A stretch of 64,000 bases of DNA from Talpa occidentalis (Eukaryota > Chordata > Mammalia > Eulipotyphla > Talpidae), in NCBI RefSeq assembly GCF_014898055.3, contig NW_023601543.1, positions 10,162,440 to 10,226,439 on the forward strand, read 5' to 3'. Position 1 is the stretch's first letter. Every line of letters starts with the position of its first letter. The notes beneath the pieces are model-generated. The model saw only the letters and a program-made list of their open reading frames with translations. It had not been told where the DNA came from and searched no databases. Positions 35,395-45,770 of the stretch are shown one piece after another. The position numbers and the translations under genes were made by a program.

Positions 35395-36620
35395 GGGGGG
35401 CGGAGCAACATGGCGGCGAGGAGACGCTGCGAGTAAGATCTCCCATTAAAAAAAGTAAATAGGGAGGAAAAGCGGCAGGTCCCAGTGAGAACTGGGACAC
35501 GGAAGATAAACGGGTGACGCCAGCGAACTGCCCGAAGAAGAAAGTGGCCATAAAAGAGGACCAGAAGGGAGGGAAGCGCAGAACCCCTGCTCCCCTCCCC
35601 CGCCCACAGAGGCGGCACTCTCCGACCGGCAGAGAGGAGGAAACAACAAACCAAAACAACCAACAAGAACAAACGACGCAGCAAGCGGGACTGTGAGCGG
35701 AAAGGAACTATTGCAGCCACCACACCCCGTGAACGGGAGCTGAGGCGAACCCTGCAGGATCCGCCACGGCGGTGAGCGAACGGCTCCGGGCGCCATTAGA
35801 GAAGAACAAAGACCCCGGGAGACGCGCACACAGCCCGGGCTGCCGGTAAGCCTGCGCGGGAAACGCGGCGCGCCTGGCGCGCTTGAAAAGCAAGTGCAGA
35901 CCGGAATCGCGGCTGCCCAGGTACCCGCGCCTGCGACCTAGGCTTGCGGGGAGACGACCTAGGCTTGCGGGGAGACGCACGGAGGTCCTCACTGAGGTGA
36001 AGGTCCCTCCCTGAGTAAGCGGGAACCAGGCGCCCAGGCACGGGAGCCGGGTGCAAAAGGCGCCATTCCCGCGCCACTGAACTGGGCTACAGCCCGCGTC
36101 CTGGACCTGAGGGCTTTGAACTGAGACCCGGGGCACGAAAATTCGGGGCGTGGTTTCTCCACGATGGTGGGGCACAAGGCAGACACAGCACCCCAAAGCT
36201 GTTGAGGTGTACCCTACCATTCCCGCTCTGTTCTCTGTCCCACGGGGTGGGGGGAGGCGAAAAACAGCCCCCCAAGGACAATAGGAGAGATCTCTGGCGC
36301 CACCTAGCGACCAGGAAAAAAAAGTCACTAACACCTATATAAAACAGGACATCTCTTAAGTCTGCTTGAAAAGGGCAGAAGGTTTCTGGAGGACCCAGTG
36401 GCCAGCCGGGAAGTTATTCCACGCCAGGCCCCTTCCGACCAGCAGTCTGAGCCCACAGAGGGAGCAGGCACCCACGTCCGGGGCATACCGGGTGCGCAGA
36501 GAAGAGTGTGCCTGAAACCGGAGGCGCAGGGACTGCATCCCGCTTCGCCATTTGAGAACAGGGACATTTCTTCAGTAAAAACTGCCTAAAACCAGCAGAA
36601 AGCTTCCCCAGAAGACAGAG
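35395..36620 (+). promoter_or_regulatory. L1 5' UTR with internal promoter
   Basis: The first bases are six Gs, followed at 35406-35417 by acatggcggcga, a YY1-type motif placed as in other L1 promoters, where it sets the RNA polymerase II start. The UTR is GC- and CpG-rich, unlike the AT-rich surroundings. A 21-bp unit (gacctaggcttgcggggagac) is duplicated in tandem at 35935-35955 and 35956-35976. An antisense open frame of 208 codons (35708-36334) is most likely a by-product of the GC content. Confidence 0.85.
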
Positions 36621-37646
36621 ATGGCTCCTGGAAGAGCCAGAGGGGAGCGGAGAAGTTCACCCAAGATGTCAGTCAGTCCGAGCAACACAGTGTCCCAACG
36701 CATACGACAAATTAGAAAACAGACAGTAGGGAGTAGAAGAACCACACGCAACCTAAAAACTCCTCAGGAAAGAAGCACAACACAAAAGAAAACCACTCCC
36801 CAGATTGCAACGACAGCAACTTGGAAGAACTTCTGAGCCTTCCAGAAAGAGATTTAAAATTGCCATGATTAAAAAAGTGATAGATCAGAAGAAGGAAATT
36901 GAGTCCCTAAAGAGGGAAGTAAGAGAAATGCAGGAGATCAAAGAATTAATGGAGGAACTAAAGAACTCTGGGAAAAGCAATGAAAGCAGAATAGATGAAA
37001 TGGAAGAAGAATAAGTAATCTTGAAGACACAGAAATAAAAAGAACCAAAACAGAAAAGGAAAGAGAAGTACGAAGGAAAAAGAATGAAGAAAGACTTCAG
37101 GAACTATCTGACTCCATGAGGAAAGGAAATATAAGAGTTATAGGAATTCCAGAAGGAGAGGAGAGAGATGTAGGAACAGAGAAAATATTCATGGATATAA
37201 TTGAAGAGAACTTCCCAAATGAGAAGAAGGAGCTGAAAATTGATATACAAGAAGCAAGAAGAACACCAAACTTCCACGACGAAAGGAAAAACACAGCAAG
37301 ACACATAATAGTAAAGCTCCCAAGAATCCAGGACAAGGAAAAAATAATGAAGCTGACAAGAGGGAAGAAACAGATAACATTCAAAGGAAAACCAATCAGG
37401 CTGACATCAGACTTCTCTGAAGAAACACTACGGGCAAGGAGAGAGTGGAGGGACATAGTCAACAGACTCCAAGAAAACAGATGCCAACCAAGAATACTCT
37501 ATCCCGCAAAGCTCTCTTTCCTCCATGAAGAAAGAATATGGACCTTCCCAGACAAAGAGAAACTCCGGAATTTCATTGCGACTAAACCCCCACTCCAAAA
37601 AATACTACAAGGAATCCTAAAGCCAGAACCTCAGAGGGACGAATAA
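36621..37646 (+). pseudogene. L1 ORF1 (RNA-binding chaperone), frame-broken
   Basis: ORF1p is the trimeric RNA-binding protein that packages L1 RNA. The span, about 1.03 kb or 340 codons, is normal for the family. It has a basic N-terminal part (MAPGRARGERR...), a heptad-rich coiled coil (about 36850-37110), an RRM-type core starting near GNIRVIGIPEGEE (about 37122) and a C-terminal domain with TARHIIVK and LRARREW. At least three small indels move the reading through all three frames at about 36790-36820, 36855 and 37010. No full-length product can be made from this copy as read. Confidence 0.92.
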
Positions 37647-37722
37647 CAACGAAAGAAGACCAAAAAAAAAAAAAAAGTTATTAAAAGAATAAATAAATAA
37701 AATCAAAGGAAAGACAAACATA

Positions 37723-40700
37723 ATGGCAAATACAGATGCTAACATATCAATATTAACTCTAAATGTAAATGGACTAAACTCTTCAATAAAAAGACACAGA
37801 GTTGCAGCCTGGATTAAGAAACAAAACCCAACCTTTTGCTGTCTCCAGGAAACACATTTAGCTACAAAAGATAAAAATAGGCTCAAAGTCAAAGGATGGA
37901 AAACAATCCTACAAGCAAATGGGCCAAAAAAGAAAGCAGGAACAGCTATACTTATATCAGATAAAACAGACTTCAAACTCAAAAAAATAAAAAGAGACCC
38001 AATGGTCACTACATTATGATTAAGGGGACAATACTTCAAGAAGAATAACACTCATTAACATATACTCACCAAACGAAAGAGCACCAAAATATATCAGACA
38101 ACTGTTGTCCTCTCTGAAAACAGACATCAGAGAAAACACATATGTAGTGGGAGACTTCAACACACCACTATCAACAATGGATAGATCAACAAGACAAAAA
38201 ATAAGTAAAGAAACTAAAGCTCTAAATAAGGACCTAGAGCATTGGGCTTAACAGACATCTATAGAACACTAAACCCAAAAAAAACGGAGTACACATTTTT
38301 CTCAAGCGCACACGGATCATTCTCCAGGATCGATCACATACTGGGGCACAAGACAAACATCAACAGATACACCAAGATTGAAATCATACCAACCATCTTT
38401 TCTGACCACGAAGGCATCAAACTAGAAATAAATCATAAAAAGAAGGCAAGGAACTATCCTACCTCATGGAGATTAAAAGCCACACTACTGGAAGACCACT
38501 GGACTAACGAGGAGATCAAAGAAGAAATTAAAAAATTCTTTGAATTGAATGACAAGGAGGACACCAATATCCTAAATGTATGGGATGCAGCAAAAGCAGT
38601 AATAAGAGGAAAATATATAGCAATAGAAGCTCACATCAAAAACAAGAAAGAACTCAAAGAAACAACCTAATCTCGAAGCTCAAAGATCTAGAAAAAGAAC
38701 AACAAAAAAACCCCAGAACCAGTAGAAGAAAAGAAATAAAAAACCAAAGCAGAAATAAATGAAATTGAAACTAAAAAAACAATCCAAAAGATCAATGAAA
38801 CCAAGAGCTGGTTCTTTGAAAAAATAAATAAAATAGACAAACCCCTAGCCAGGCTCACAAAGGAAAAAAGGGAGAAAGCACAAATACACAGAATCATAAA
38901 TGAAAGAGGAGAAATCACAACGGACACAGCAGAAATCAAAAGAATAATCAGTAACTACTATGAACAGTTATATGGAAACAAGTTCAACAATCTAGAGGAG
39001 ATGGACAAATTCCTACAACTCTACAATCACCCAAAGCTAGATAAAGAAGAAATAGAACACCTAAACAGACCAATTACAAGCAGCGAAATTGAAATGGTAA
39101 TTAAAAACCTCCCCAAAAACAAAAGCCCAGGACCTGATGGATTTACAAATGAATTCTACCAAACATTCAGAGACGAATTAGTGCCTATCCTTCACAAACT
39201 CTTCCAAAAATTGAGAAGGAAGGGACAATACCAAACACGTTCTATGAAGCCAATATTACACTAATACCAAAACCGAATAAGGACAACACAAAAAAGGAAA
39301 CTATAGGCCAATCTCCCTAATGAACACTGATGCAAAAATCCTCAATAAAATTTTAGCTATCAGAATCCAACAATGTATCCATAAGATAATTCACCACGAC
39401 CAAGTTGGATTCATTCCAGGGGCACAAGGATGGTTTAACATCCGAAAATCAATCAACGTTATCCAACACATCAACAAAAAGAAATATAAAAACCATATGA
39501 TAATATCAATAGATGCTGAGAAAGCTTTCGACAAAGTGCAACACCCATTCATGATAAAAGCCCTTGAAATTCTTGGGATACAAGGAACATACCTCAACAT
39601 CATAAAGGCCATCTATGACAAGCCAACAGCCAGTATCATTCTCAATGGTGAAAAGCTGAAAGCAATTCCATTAAGATCTGGAACAAGACAAGGATGTCCA
39701 CTCTCACCACTGCTTTTCAATATAATACTGGAAGTCCTAGCCAGAGCAATAAGACAAGAGAAAGACATCCAAGGAATCCAAATAGGAAAAGAAGAAGTCA
39801 AACTATCACTATTTGCAGATGATATGATAATATACATAGAGAACCCCAAAATCTCCACAGAAAAACTAATTCAACTCATCAATCAATTCAGTAAAGTGGC
39901 AGGATACAAAATCAACACGCAAAAGTCAGTAGCCTTCCTATACACAAACAATAAATCTGAAGAAGAAGAAATCAAAAAAAACCACCCCTTTTATTATCGA
40001 AACAAAAAAATCAAATATTTGGGAATAAATCTAACAAAAGAGGTAAAGGACCTATACAAAGAAAACTATAAACACACTGTTAAAAGAAATAGAAGAAGAC
40101 ACAAAGAAATGGAAAGACATCCCCTGCTCATGGATTGGAAGAATAAACATTATTAAAATGGCCATCCTACCAAAAGCAATATACAGATTCAATGCTATTC
40201 CAATCAAAATCTCAATGGCATTCTTCAAAGAAATAGAACAATTATTGATGAAATTCATATGGAATCACCAAAAACCCCGAATAGCCAAAGCTCTACTGAA
40301 AAAAAAAAGAAGGAAATGGAGGCATCACACTCCCAGACTTCAAACTATACTACAAAGCCATAATCATCAAAACTGCATGGTATTGGAACAAGAACAGACA
40401 TACAGACCAATGGAATCGAATAGAAAATCCAGAAATAAACCCACAGATTTATGGTCAACTAATCTTTGACAAAGGAGCAAAGACTATGCATTGGAGCAAA
40501 GAAAGTTTGTTCAATAAATGGTGCTGGGAAAACTGGGTCGCTACATGCAAAAGAATGAAGCTTGACCACTACCTCACACCATACACAAAAATCAACTCAA
40601 AATGGATTAAAGAACTAGACATAAGACCTGAAACCATAAAATACATAGAAGGAAATATAGGCGAAACACTACGGGATTTGCACATCAAAGACATCTTTAC

Positions 40701-41542
40701 AGACACATCACCCAAAGCAGTGATAGTGAAGAGAAAGATAAACAGCTGGGACTACATCAAATTAAAGAGCTTCTGCACAGCAAAAGAGACAATAACAAAA
40801 ACAAAGAGAAACCCCACCAACTGGGAGAACATTTTTGCACCCAACACTAATGATAAAGGACTGATCACAAAAATCTGCAAAGAGCTGATGAGACTCAGCA
40901 ACAACAAAGAAAATAATCCAGTCAAAAAATGGGCAGAAGAGCTAAAAAGAAACTTCTCTGAAGAGGAAATGAAAATGGCCAACAGACATATGAAAAATGT
41001 TCAACATCACTTGTAATCAGGGAAATGCAAATCAAAACTACCATGAGATACCATCTCACACCAGTGAGAATGGCACATATTAAAAAACTAGCAACAACAA
41101 ATGTTGGCGAGGATGTGGAGAAAAAGGAACTCTTGTGCACTGTTGGTGGGAGTGCAAACTGGTCCAACCACTATGGAGAGCTGTGTGGAGATTTCTGGAC
41201 CTACTAAACATAGAGCTTCCATATGATCCAGCAATTCCACTCCTAGGTATTTACCCAAAGGACACAGAAACATCAATTCCAAAGAGCACCTGCACTCCTA
41301 TGTTTATAGCAGCACTGTTTACAATAGCTAAGCTTTGGAAACAACCCAAATGCCCAAAAATAGATGACTGGATCAAGAAGATGTGGTACATATATACCAT
41401 GGAATATTACTCAGCATTCAAAAAAGATAAACACATGCAATTTGCAGCAACATGGATGGCACTGGAAGGGATCATGCTCAGCGAAATAAGCCAAAAAGAA
41501 AAAGAAAAATACCGGATGGTCTCACTCATAGCAGGAATCTAG
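37723..41542 (+). pseudogene. L1 ORF2 (endonuclease/reverse transcriptase), frame-broken
   Basis: ORF2p nicks target DNA and primes cDNA synthesis on it. The span is 3.82 kb, about 1273 codons, the normal size. Order: apurinic-type endonuclease (LQETHLATK near 37845, GDFNTPLST near 38150, SDHEGIKLE near 38400), then reverse transcriptase ([12 protein letters not shown] near 39105, [14 protein letters not shown] near 39680, catalytic FADD at 39812-39823), then a thumb-like region and the C-terminal Cys-rich segment ([12 protein letters not shown] near 41138). About eleven frame changes break it; most have the sign of a single-base deletion. Substitution-type stops are scarce. Confidence 0.94.
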
Positions 41543-41614
41543 AAAACTTAAATAAGGGACCAGGAAAATGAATATAAGAAAGTGAAAATCAAAATCAACA
41601 AAAAAACTATGAAC

Positions 41615-41672
41615 CAGAGACACTTTTTGGGGGGTGGGGGGCGGGAGGGGAAGGATTGGGGTCAGAATGGGG
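41615..41672 (+). promoter_or_regulatory. L1 3'-UTR G-rich tract (possible G-quadruplex)
   Basis: Seven or more runs of three or more G occur within about 50 bases (ggggggtggggggcgggag and on). The same tract is present in the 5'-inverted copy at 11202-11252. G-tracts are a conserved feature of mammalian L1 3' UTRs. Confidence 0.8.
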
Positions 41673-41751
41673 CGTTTGCAATTGTATGGGGGAATATAAA
41701 AATAAAATTTAATATTTAAAAAAAAAAATAATAAATAAAAAAAAAAAAAAA

Positions 41752-42652
41752 CACAGGAAGAATATCTGTTTGAAGGCATCAGCATTCAACCAAGACACCA
41801 AGAACCTGTATATTTAATGCATTTAAGTGAACCTTTAACTTTAAGTGAATCCTTAGTTCAAGAAGTACAACAGATCCTAAGAAGGATAAATTCAAAGAAA
41901 GCCACACCTATGTATAGCATAAAATTTACATTTTTTGACTTACAAGCAGTATAGACTCCAGAGACTAAAAAACAGCAAGATAAGAAGGCCTTTGACAGTA
42001 TCAGAGTGAGTGGTAGGAAGCAAACTGGTTAGGGACAACAAAGGAAAAGGAGTTTTGGTGAATACTGTGATTTTTTATTTAGAACCAAATGTAGAAAACA
42101 CCCCAGGAATATGAGGAAGTTGTGAATATGTCTTCCCTCAAAAAAACTGGGGTCCACACTGAATCAGCTCAATCATGCAAAATTTACAGTAGATATGTTG
42201 CCACTATCAGTAACTAATAGAAGTAAAAGGAAAAACTCAGGAAGAAGACAATATCATGTTGAGTTTTATAACTTTCCATGTACATTGACTGTTATTTAGT
42301 CAAAGTTATCAAGCATAAGGAGACAGGAAAAAGAGAAGAATGATCACCATATTAATTTATCAAAGTTGGGTGTTAAAATAATTTTGAAAACGTGTTAAAA
42401 GGTGGAATATTTCAATGGAGAAGTGGATCCAAAAAAGAGCTAAAGGCAAATTTGACAGCAGAAAAATACAATAACTAAAATTGAGAACTCAAAAGATGTG
42501 CTTAACAGCAAATCAGACTCTGCTAAAACAGCATTAGTGAAATGGAGGACATGAAAGTAGAAATTACTCAGGACTGTGAAGGATCTGAGATTTCGTCCTA
42601 TTTGCAAATTGTCTGCCTCAGTTTCATGGATGTGGATAACAGATATGAGACT
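41752..42652 (+). other. 3'-transduced flanking DNA carried by the L1
   Basis: Non-L1 sequence between the L1 A-tail and a SINE, inside the L1 TSDs. It must come from the source locus of the parent L1, whose transcript read through its own weak polyadenylation region. I recognise no exon in it; its value is as a tag for the source element. Confidence 0.85.
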
Positions 42653-42939
42653 GGGCCTCCCCTGGTGGCGCAGGCGGTTGAAAGCCACACTGTGAAGCTG
42701 TCTACAGCCTCTGTAGTGCCGGTTCAATCCTGGCCAGCTGGTGAGGGTCCCACATGGTGTGGCAGACCTCTCCTGTCACGCCCGCTGCTCCCCTCAGCAG
42801 TGTATTTCGTCAGTCTGCCTGTTCTGTTCCCTGCTCTATCTCTGGTGAATCCTCTCACCCTCCTGCGCATTTGGCCTGTACCCTGGTTCTTGTGTAAATG
42901 AATAAATAAATCTTTGGGAAAAAAAAAAAAAATAAAAAT
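42653..42939 (+). mobile_element. tRNA-derived SINE, B-type, passenger in the transduction
   Basis: Head 'gggcctcccctggtggcgca' with B-type words 'gcaggcggttgaaagccaca' and 'ggccagctggtgagggtccc', and tail 'taaatgaataaataaatctt' followed by the final A-run. It has no TSD of its own; its right edge is the TSD of the whole L1. Polyadenylation of the L1 transcript apparently occurred at this SINE tail. Confidence 0.93.
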
Positions 42940-43115
42940 AAAAGAAATAGTACCTGCCAAAGAAGGTAACAAAAACAAAGATGAAAACAATAATTTTTTA
43001 AAAAGAAAAGACAATAGAAACTGGCTTCAGAGAACTACTGTGTAAAAATAAAGTCAAACTAAGTACATTATAAATATTCCCATTTTAGACATAGAATAGG
43101 CACTCAATAAATACT
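42940..43115 (+). repeat. MIR/L2-like, right part (after the young L1)
   Basis: Begins with the right TSD (42940-42954) and continues the split MIR ('gtacctgcc'). Near 43085-43110, 'ataggcactcaataaatact' is typical of MIR/L2 3' ends. Confidence 0.7.
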
Positions 43116-43795
43116 TACATAAATGGATGAATAGAAGATCTTCATTCAAATGTTCAGCTTTGTGACCATCCTTCAATAACATCTAAACAAATCTGTTAAA
43201 CTCCAAACTTTCTACCCATTTGGGAAAATGTATTATTTTCTGAAACCATCAACATGTACAACATACTTAATCAAAAAGCAAAAAAGTCAAAACTGTTTAA
43301 CCAAACAGTATGATATTGCCTCTGAACTTTTGTGTGGCTAGTAGCTGCACACCAGGAGTTCAGGCCTACCAGCTCAGCCAATGACCTCGAGTGGGCTCTG
43401 CACTCCCCCAGCACTTTGCAGGGGCTGCACTAAGGCGGTAGAGGAGGCCCAGAATAATGGAGCTCACAGCCTGGCCAACTGAGCAGATGCTGAAGCTGCA
43501 TGACCCTGGCATCTGTAAGTGACGTGTGCCTTTTGCCCATGTCTCCCTGCCCCATCCCTGTGTCAGGACTGCACCTGCCCCTTCCCACCCAACCCTGTGA
43601 ATGTCATTTTGCTCAGAGGTACTCAGGAAGCTCCCAGGATCTACAAGAGAGAGAGACAGCTGAAGGCCTGGAAGCAAGCCATATCGCAGGACCTGGTGGG
43701 ATTTTTCTGTACTGGGAGTGGGAAGCAGTAAAAGGGGGTTAATCCATAGAACAGACCAAAGAGGACAGGTGCTACAAATTTGGAGGTTTAGATCT
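43116..43795. other. No gene recognised
   Basis: GC-richer DNA from about 43.35 kb with open frames on both strands (up to 151 codons, minus strand) but no domain, splice context or family match that I can support. Confidence 0.4.
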
Positions 43796-44010
43796 TCGAC
43801 AAGATGGCCGCTGCTAGTCACGTGTAGTTATTTCAGCATTTGAAACGTGGCTGCTCGTATGAGAGATGAGCTGTAAGTATAAAATACACACCAGATTTCA
43901 AAAACTTGCAACGAGAAAAGAATATAAGACACTTCTTTACCCAAAAAGTACTATCCAAACACTGTACTCTAGTTAATAAATTTGATATAAATGACAAGAA
44001 CCAGACTTCT
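43796..44010 (+). repeat. Ancient interspersed repeat ('gtggctagtggcta' family)
   Basis: 'gctagtcacgtgtagttatt', 'gcatttgaaacgtggctgct' and 'ctgtaagtataaaatacaca' align with 59.91 kb in the same orientation and with 7.54 kb in the opposite one. Confidence 0.65.
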
Positions 44011-44716
44011 GTCAGAGAAAGAAATGACGAATAAGCAAGGTCAGAGGGCTAACATACAGGCTGAGGTGCTAGATTACAGTCAGTAATAACAGTATGAGCT
44101 CACATTCATTTAGTTCCTCAGCCACTTATTTTCATATTTTCCCATTTGTAATTAGCAAGTAATCTGCGGGGTGTTACTTTGCCACTGTGACAATTGCCAG
44201 TTTCCCCAACACTCCTTTACCTACAATTTTAACATCCATTGATAATATTGACTTGAATCCATTATTTAATGGAAGGGTGAAAAAAATAGTGATTCTATCA
44301 TTCCCACCGAAGCAATTCAACAAATGATGATTAGGTACCCAGCTAGTTGACAATATCCTTCATTACCCATAATGCAGTTAAGCTATTTTATAGTTACAGT
44401 TACAAGTGCAGAAATTTTACTTCTCATTTGTCCACTAAAAGTTCAGGCTATGTTATGGGTTCAGTGGGACTTTGTGAGCTACTCTAAGACACAATGACTG
44501 TGTATGCCCGGTACACTCGGGTAGGACCTGCAGTGCGATACAAGTGTTACTCCAGAAGAGCACTCCACACTCAAGTGCAGCTGTAAAATGTTGAGCTAGA
44601 CTCAGTCTAAAGGTGTCTTTGTTTGGAGACTGAAATATTTTATAAAGGTGATTTGTGAAGCTGAGAAAGCAGGCAGTGGAAAGCAGCATCTCCAAAGTTA
44701 TTGAAGAACGTTCTAG
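44011..44716. other. No gene recognised
   Basis: Unassigned DNA between a repeat relic and a SINE. Nothing can be supported. Confidence 0.4.
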
Positions 44717-44729
44717 AGAATGCACTCTT

Positions 44730-45001
44730 TTTTTTTTAAAGATTTATTTATTTATTTATTTATACAAGCACCGGGTACAGTCAGAAGTGCAGGAAGGTGA
44801 GAGAATTCACCAGAGCCAGAGCGGGGAGCAGAACAGGCAGACTGACAAAATACTCTGCTGAGGGGAGCAGCGGGCGCGGCAGGAGAGGTCTGCGCACCAT
44901 GTGGGACCCTCGCCGGTGGCCAGGGATCGAACCGGCTCTGCAGAGGCTGAGGGCAGCTTCACAGCCCAGCGCTCAACCACTGCAGCACCAGGGGAGGCCC
45001 A
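44730..45001 (-). mobile_element. tRNA-derived SINE, A-type
   Basis: Tail side 'ttatacaagcaccgggtaca', complete body, head 'ccactgcagcaccaggggag' at the right. Perfect TSD agaatgcactctt at 44717-44729 and 45002-45014. Confidence 0.97.
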
Positions 45002-45189
45002 AGAATGCACTCTTGAGAAATGCTGATGTGTCAGACCATTATCACCAGGCTAAAAAAAGCATTTTTCAACCCCAGGCAGAAAATAAAGAAACAGTACCAG
45101 CATAGATATACTTCGCCAACTCTTCCTTAAAACCTGCCCCCAACTGTAACAGCAACTTTCTGGTGCTCATTCAGATAAAGAATATTGTG

Positions 45190-45455
45190 GGCCTCCCCTG
45201 GTGGCACATGCGGTTGAGTGCAGCACTGTGAAGCTGTCCGCAACCTTTGCAGCACTGGTTAGGTCCCAGCCAGCTGGCGAGGGTCCCACATGGCGCGGCA
45301 GACCTCTCCTGTCGCGCCCACTTCTCCCCTCAGCAGTGTATTTCGTCAGTCTGCCTGTTCTGTTCCCCGCTCTGTCTCTGGTGGATCCTCTCACCATCCC
45401 ATGCATCTGGCCTGTACCCCAGTTCTTGTATAAATAAATAAATCTTTAAAAAAAT
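45190..45455 (+). mobile_element. tRNA-derived SINE, B-type
   Basis: B-type head and body ('gcggttgagtgcagcactgt', 'ccagccagctggcgagggtc') with tail 'cttgtataaataaataaatc'. Short TSD tattgtg at 45183-45189 and about 45457-45463. Confidence 0.95.
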
Positions 45456-45589
45456 ATATTGTGAATTGGTTCATTCTCATTGCATGACTCCACTCTCTGC
45501 GTGGAGGAGCAACTGTTGTATAAGACATTTGCAAGTCAAGTGGTCCTGTATCTGAGAGAAGGATGAGGCAACGTAGTGTGTTTGATCCA

Positions 45590-45770
45590 GGCTAATATTT
45601 ATAGCTCACTTATCTCTGATCGCAACCCCATGAGGTCACTAATATATCCCCATTTTACAGATCAGGAAATATAGGCTCAAACTACTTGCCCAAGTTCACA
45701 CAGCTAGTAAATGTCAAAGCCAGGATTCGAATTCAACTGTCTGGTTCTTTCCATTGGACGACCTCTGGAA
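45590..45770 (-). repeat. MIR relic
   Basis: 'ccccattttacagatcagga', 'cttgcccaagttcacacagc', 'tagtaaatgtcaaagccagg' and 'attcgaattcaactgtctgg' are the reverse MIR core in order. Well preserved. Confidence 0.88.

Larger units (their letters stand above)
35395..42939 (+). mobile_element. Full-length young LINE-1 with 1.2-kb 3' transduction
   Basis: A single retrotransposition product bounded by 15-bp TSDs. Parts in order: G-rich start and 5' UTR (35395-36620), ORF1 (36621-37646), inter-ORF spacer, ORF2 (37723-41542), 3' UTR with a G-tract (to about 41717), own A-rich tail (to 41751), transduced flank (41752-42652), passenger SINE (42653 on) and final A-tail to 42939. Element length without the transduction is about 6.3 kb, normal for mammalian L1. 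Both ORFs are frame-broken, so this copy is not autonomous as read. Confidence 0.96.

Noticed and set aside
35708..36334. 208-codon minus-strand open frame in the L1 5' UTR
   Set aside because: It lies wholly in a GC-rich L1 UTR and shows no protein family features; antisense L1 frames exist in primates, but I see no evidence that this is related.
43366..43821. 151-codon minus-strand open frame and overlapping plus-strand frames
   Set aside because: No domain, no convincing splice sites and frames open on both strands.
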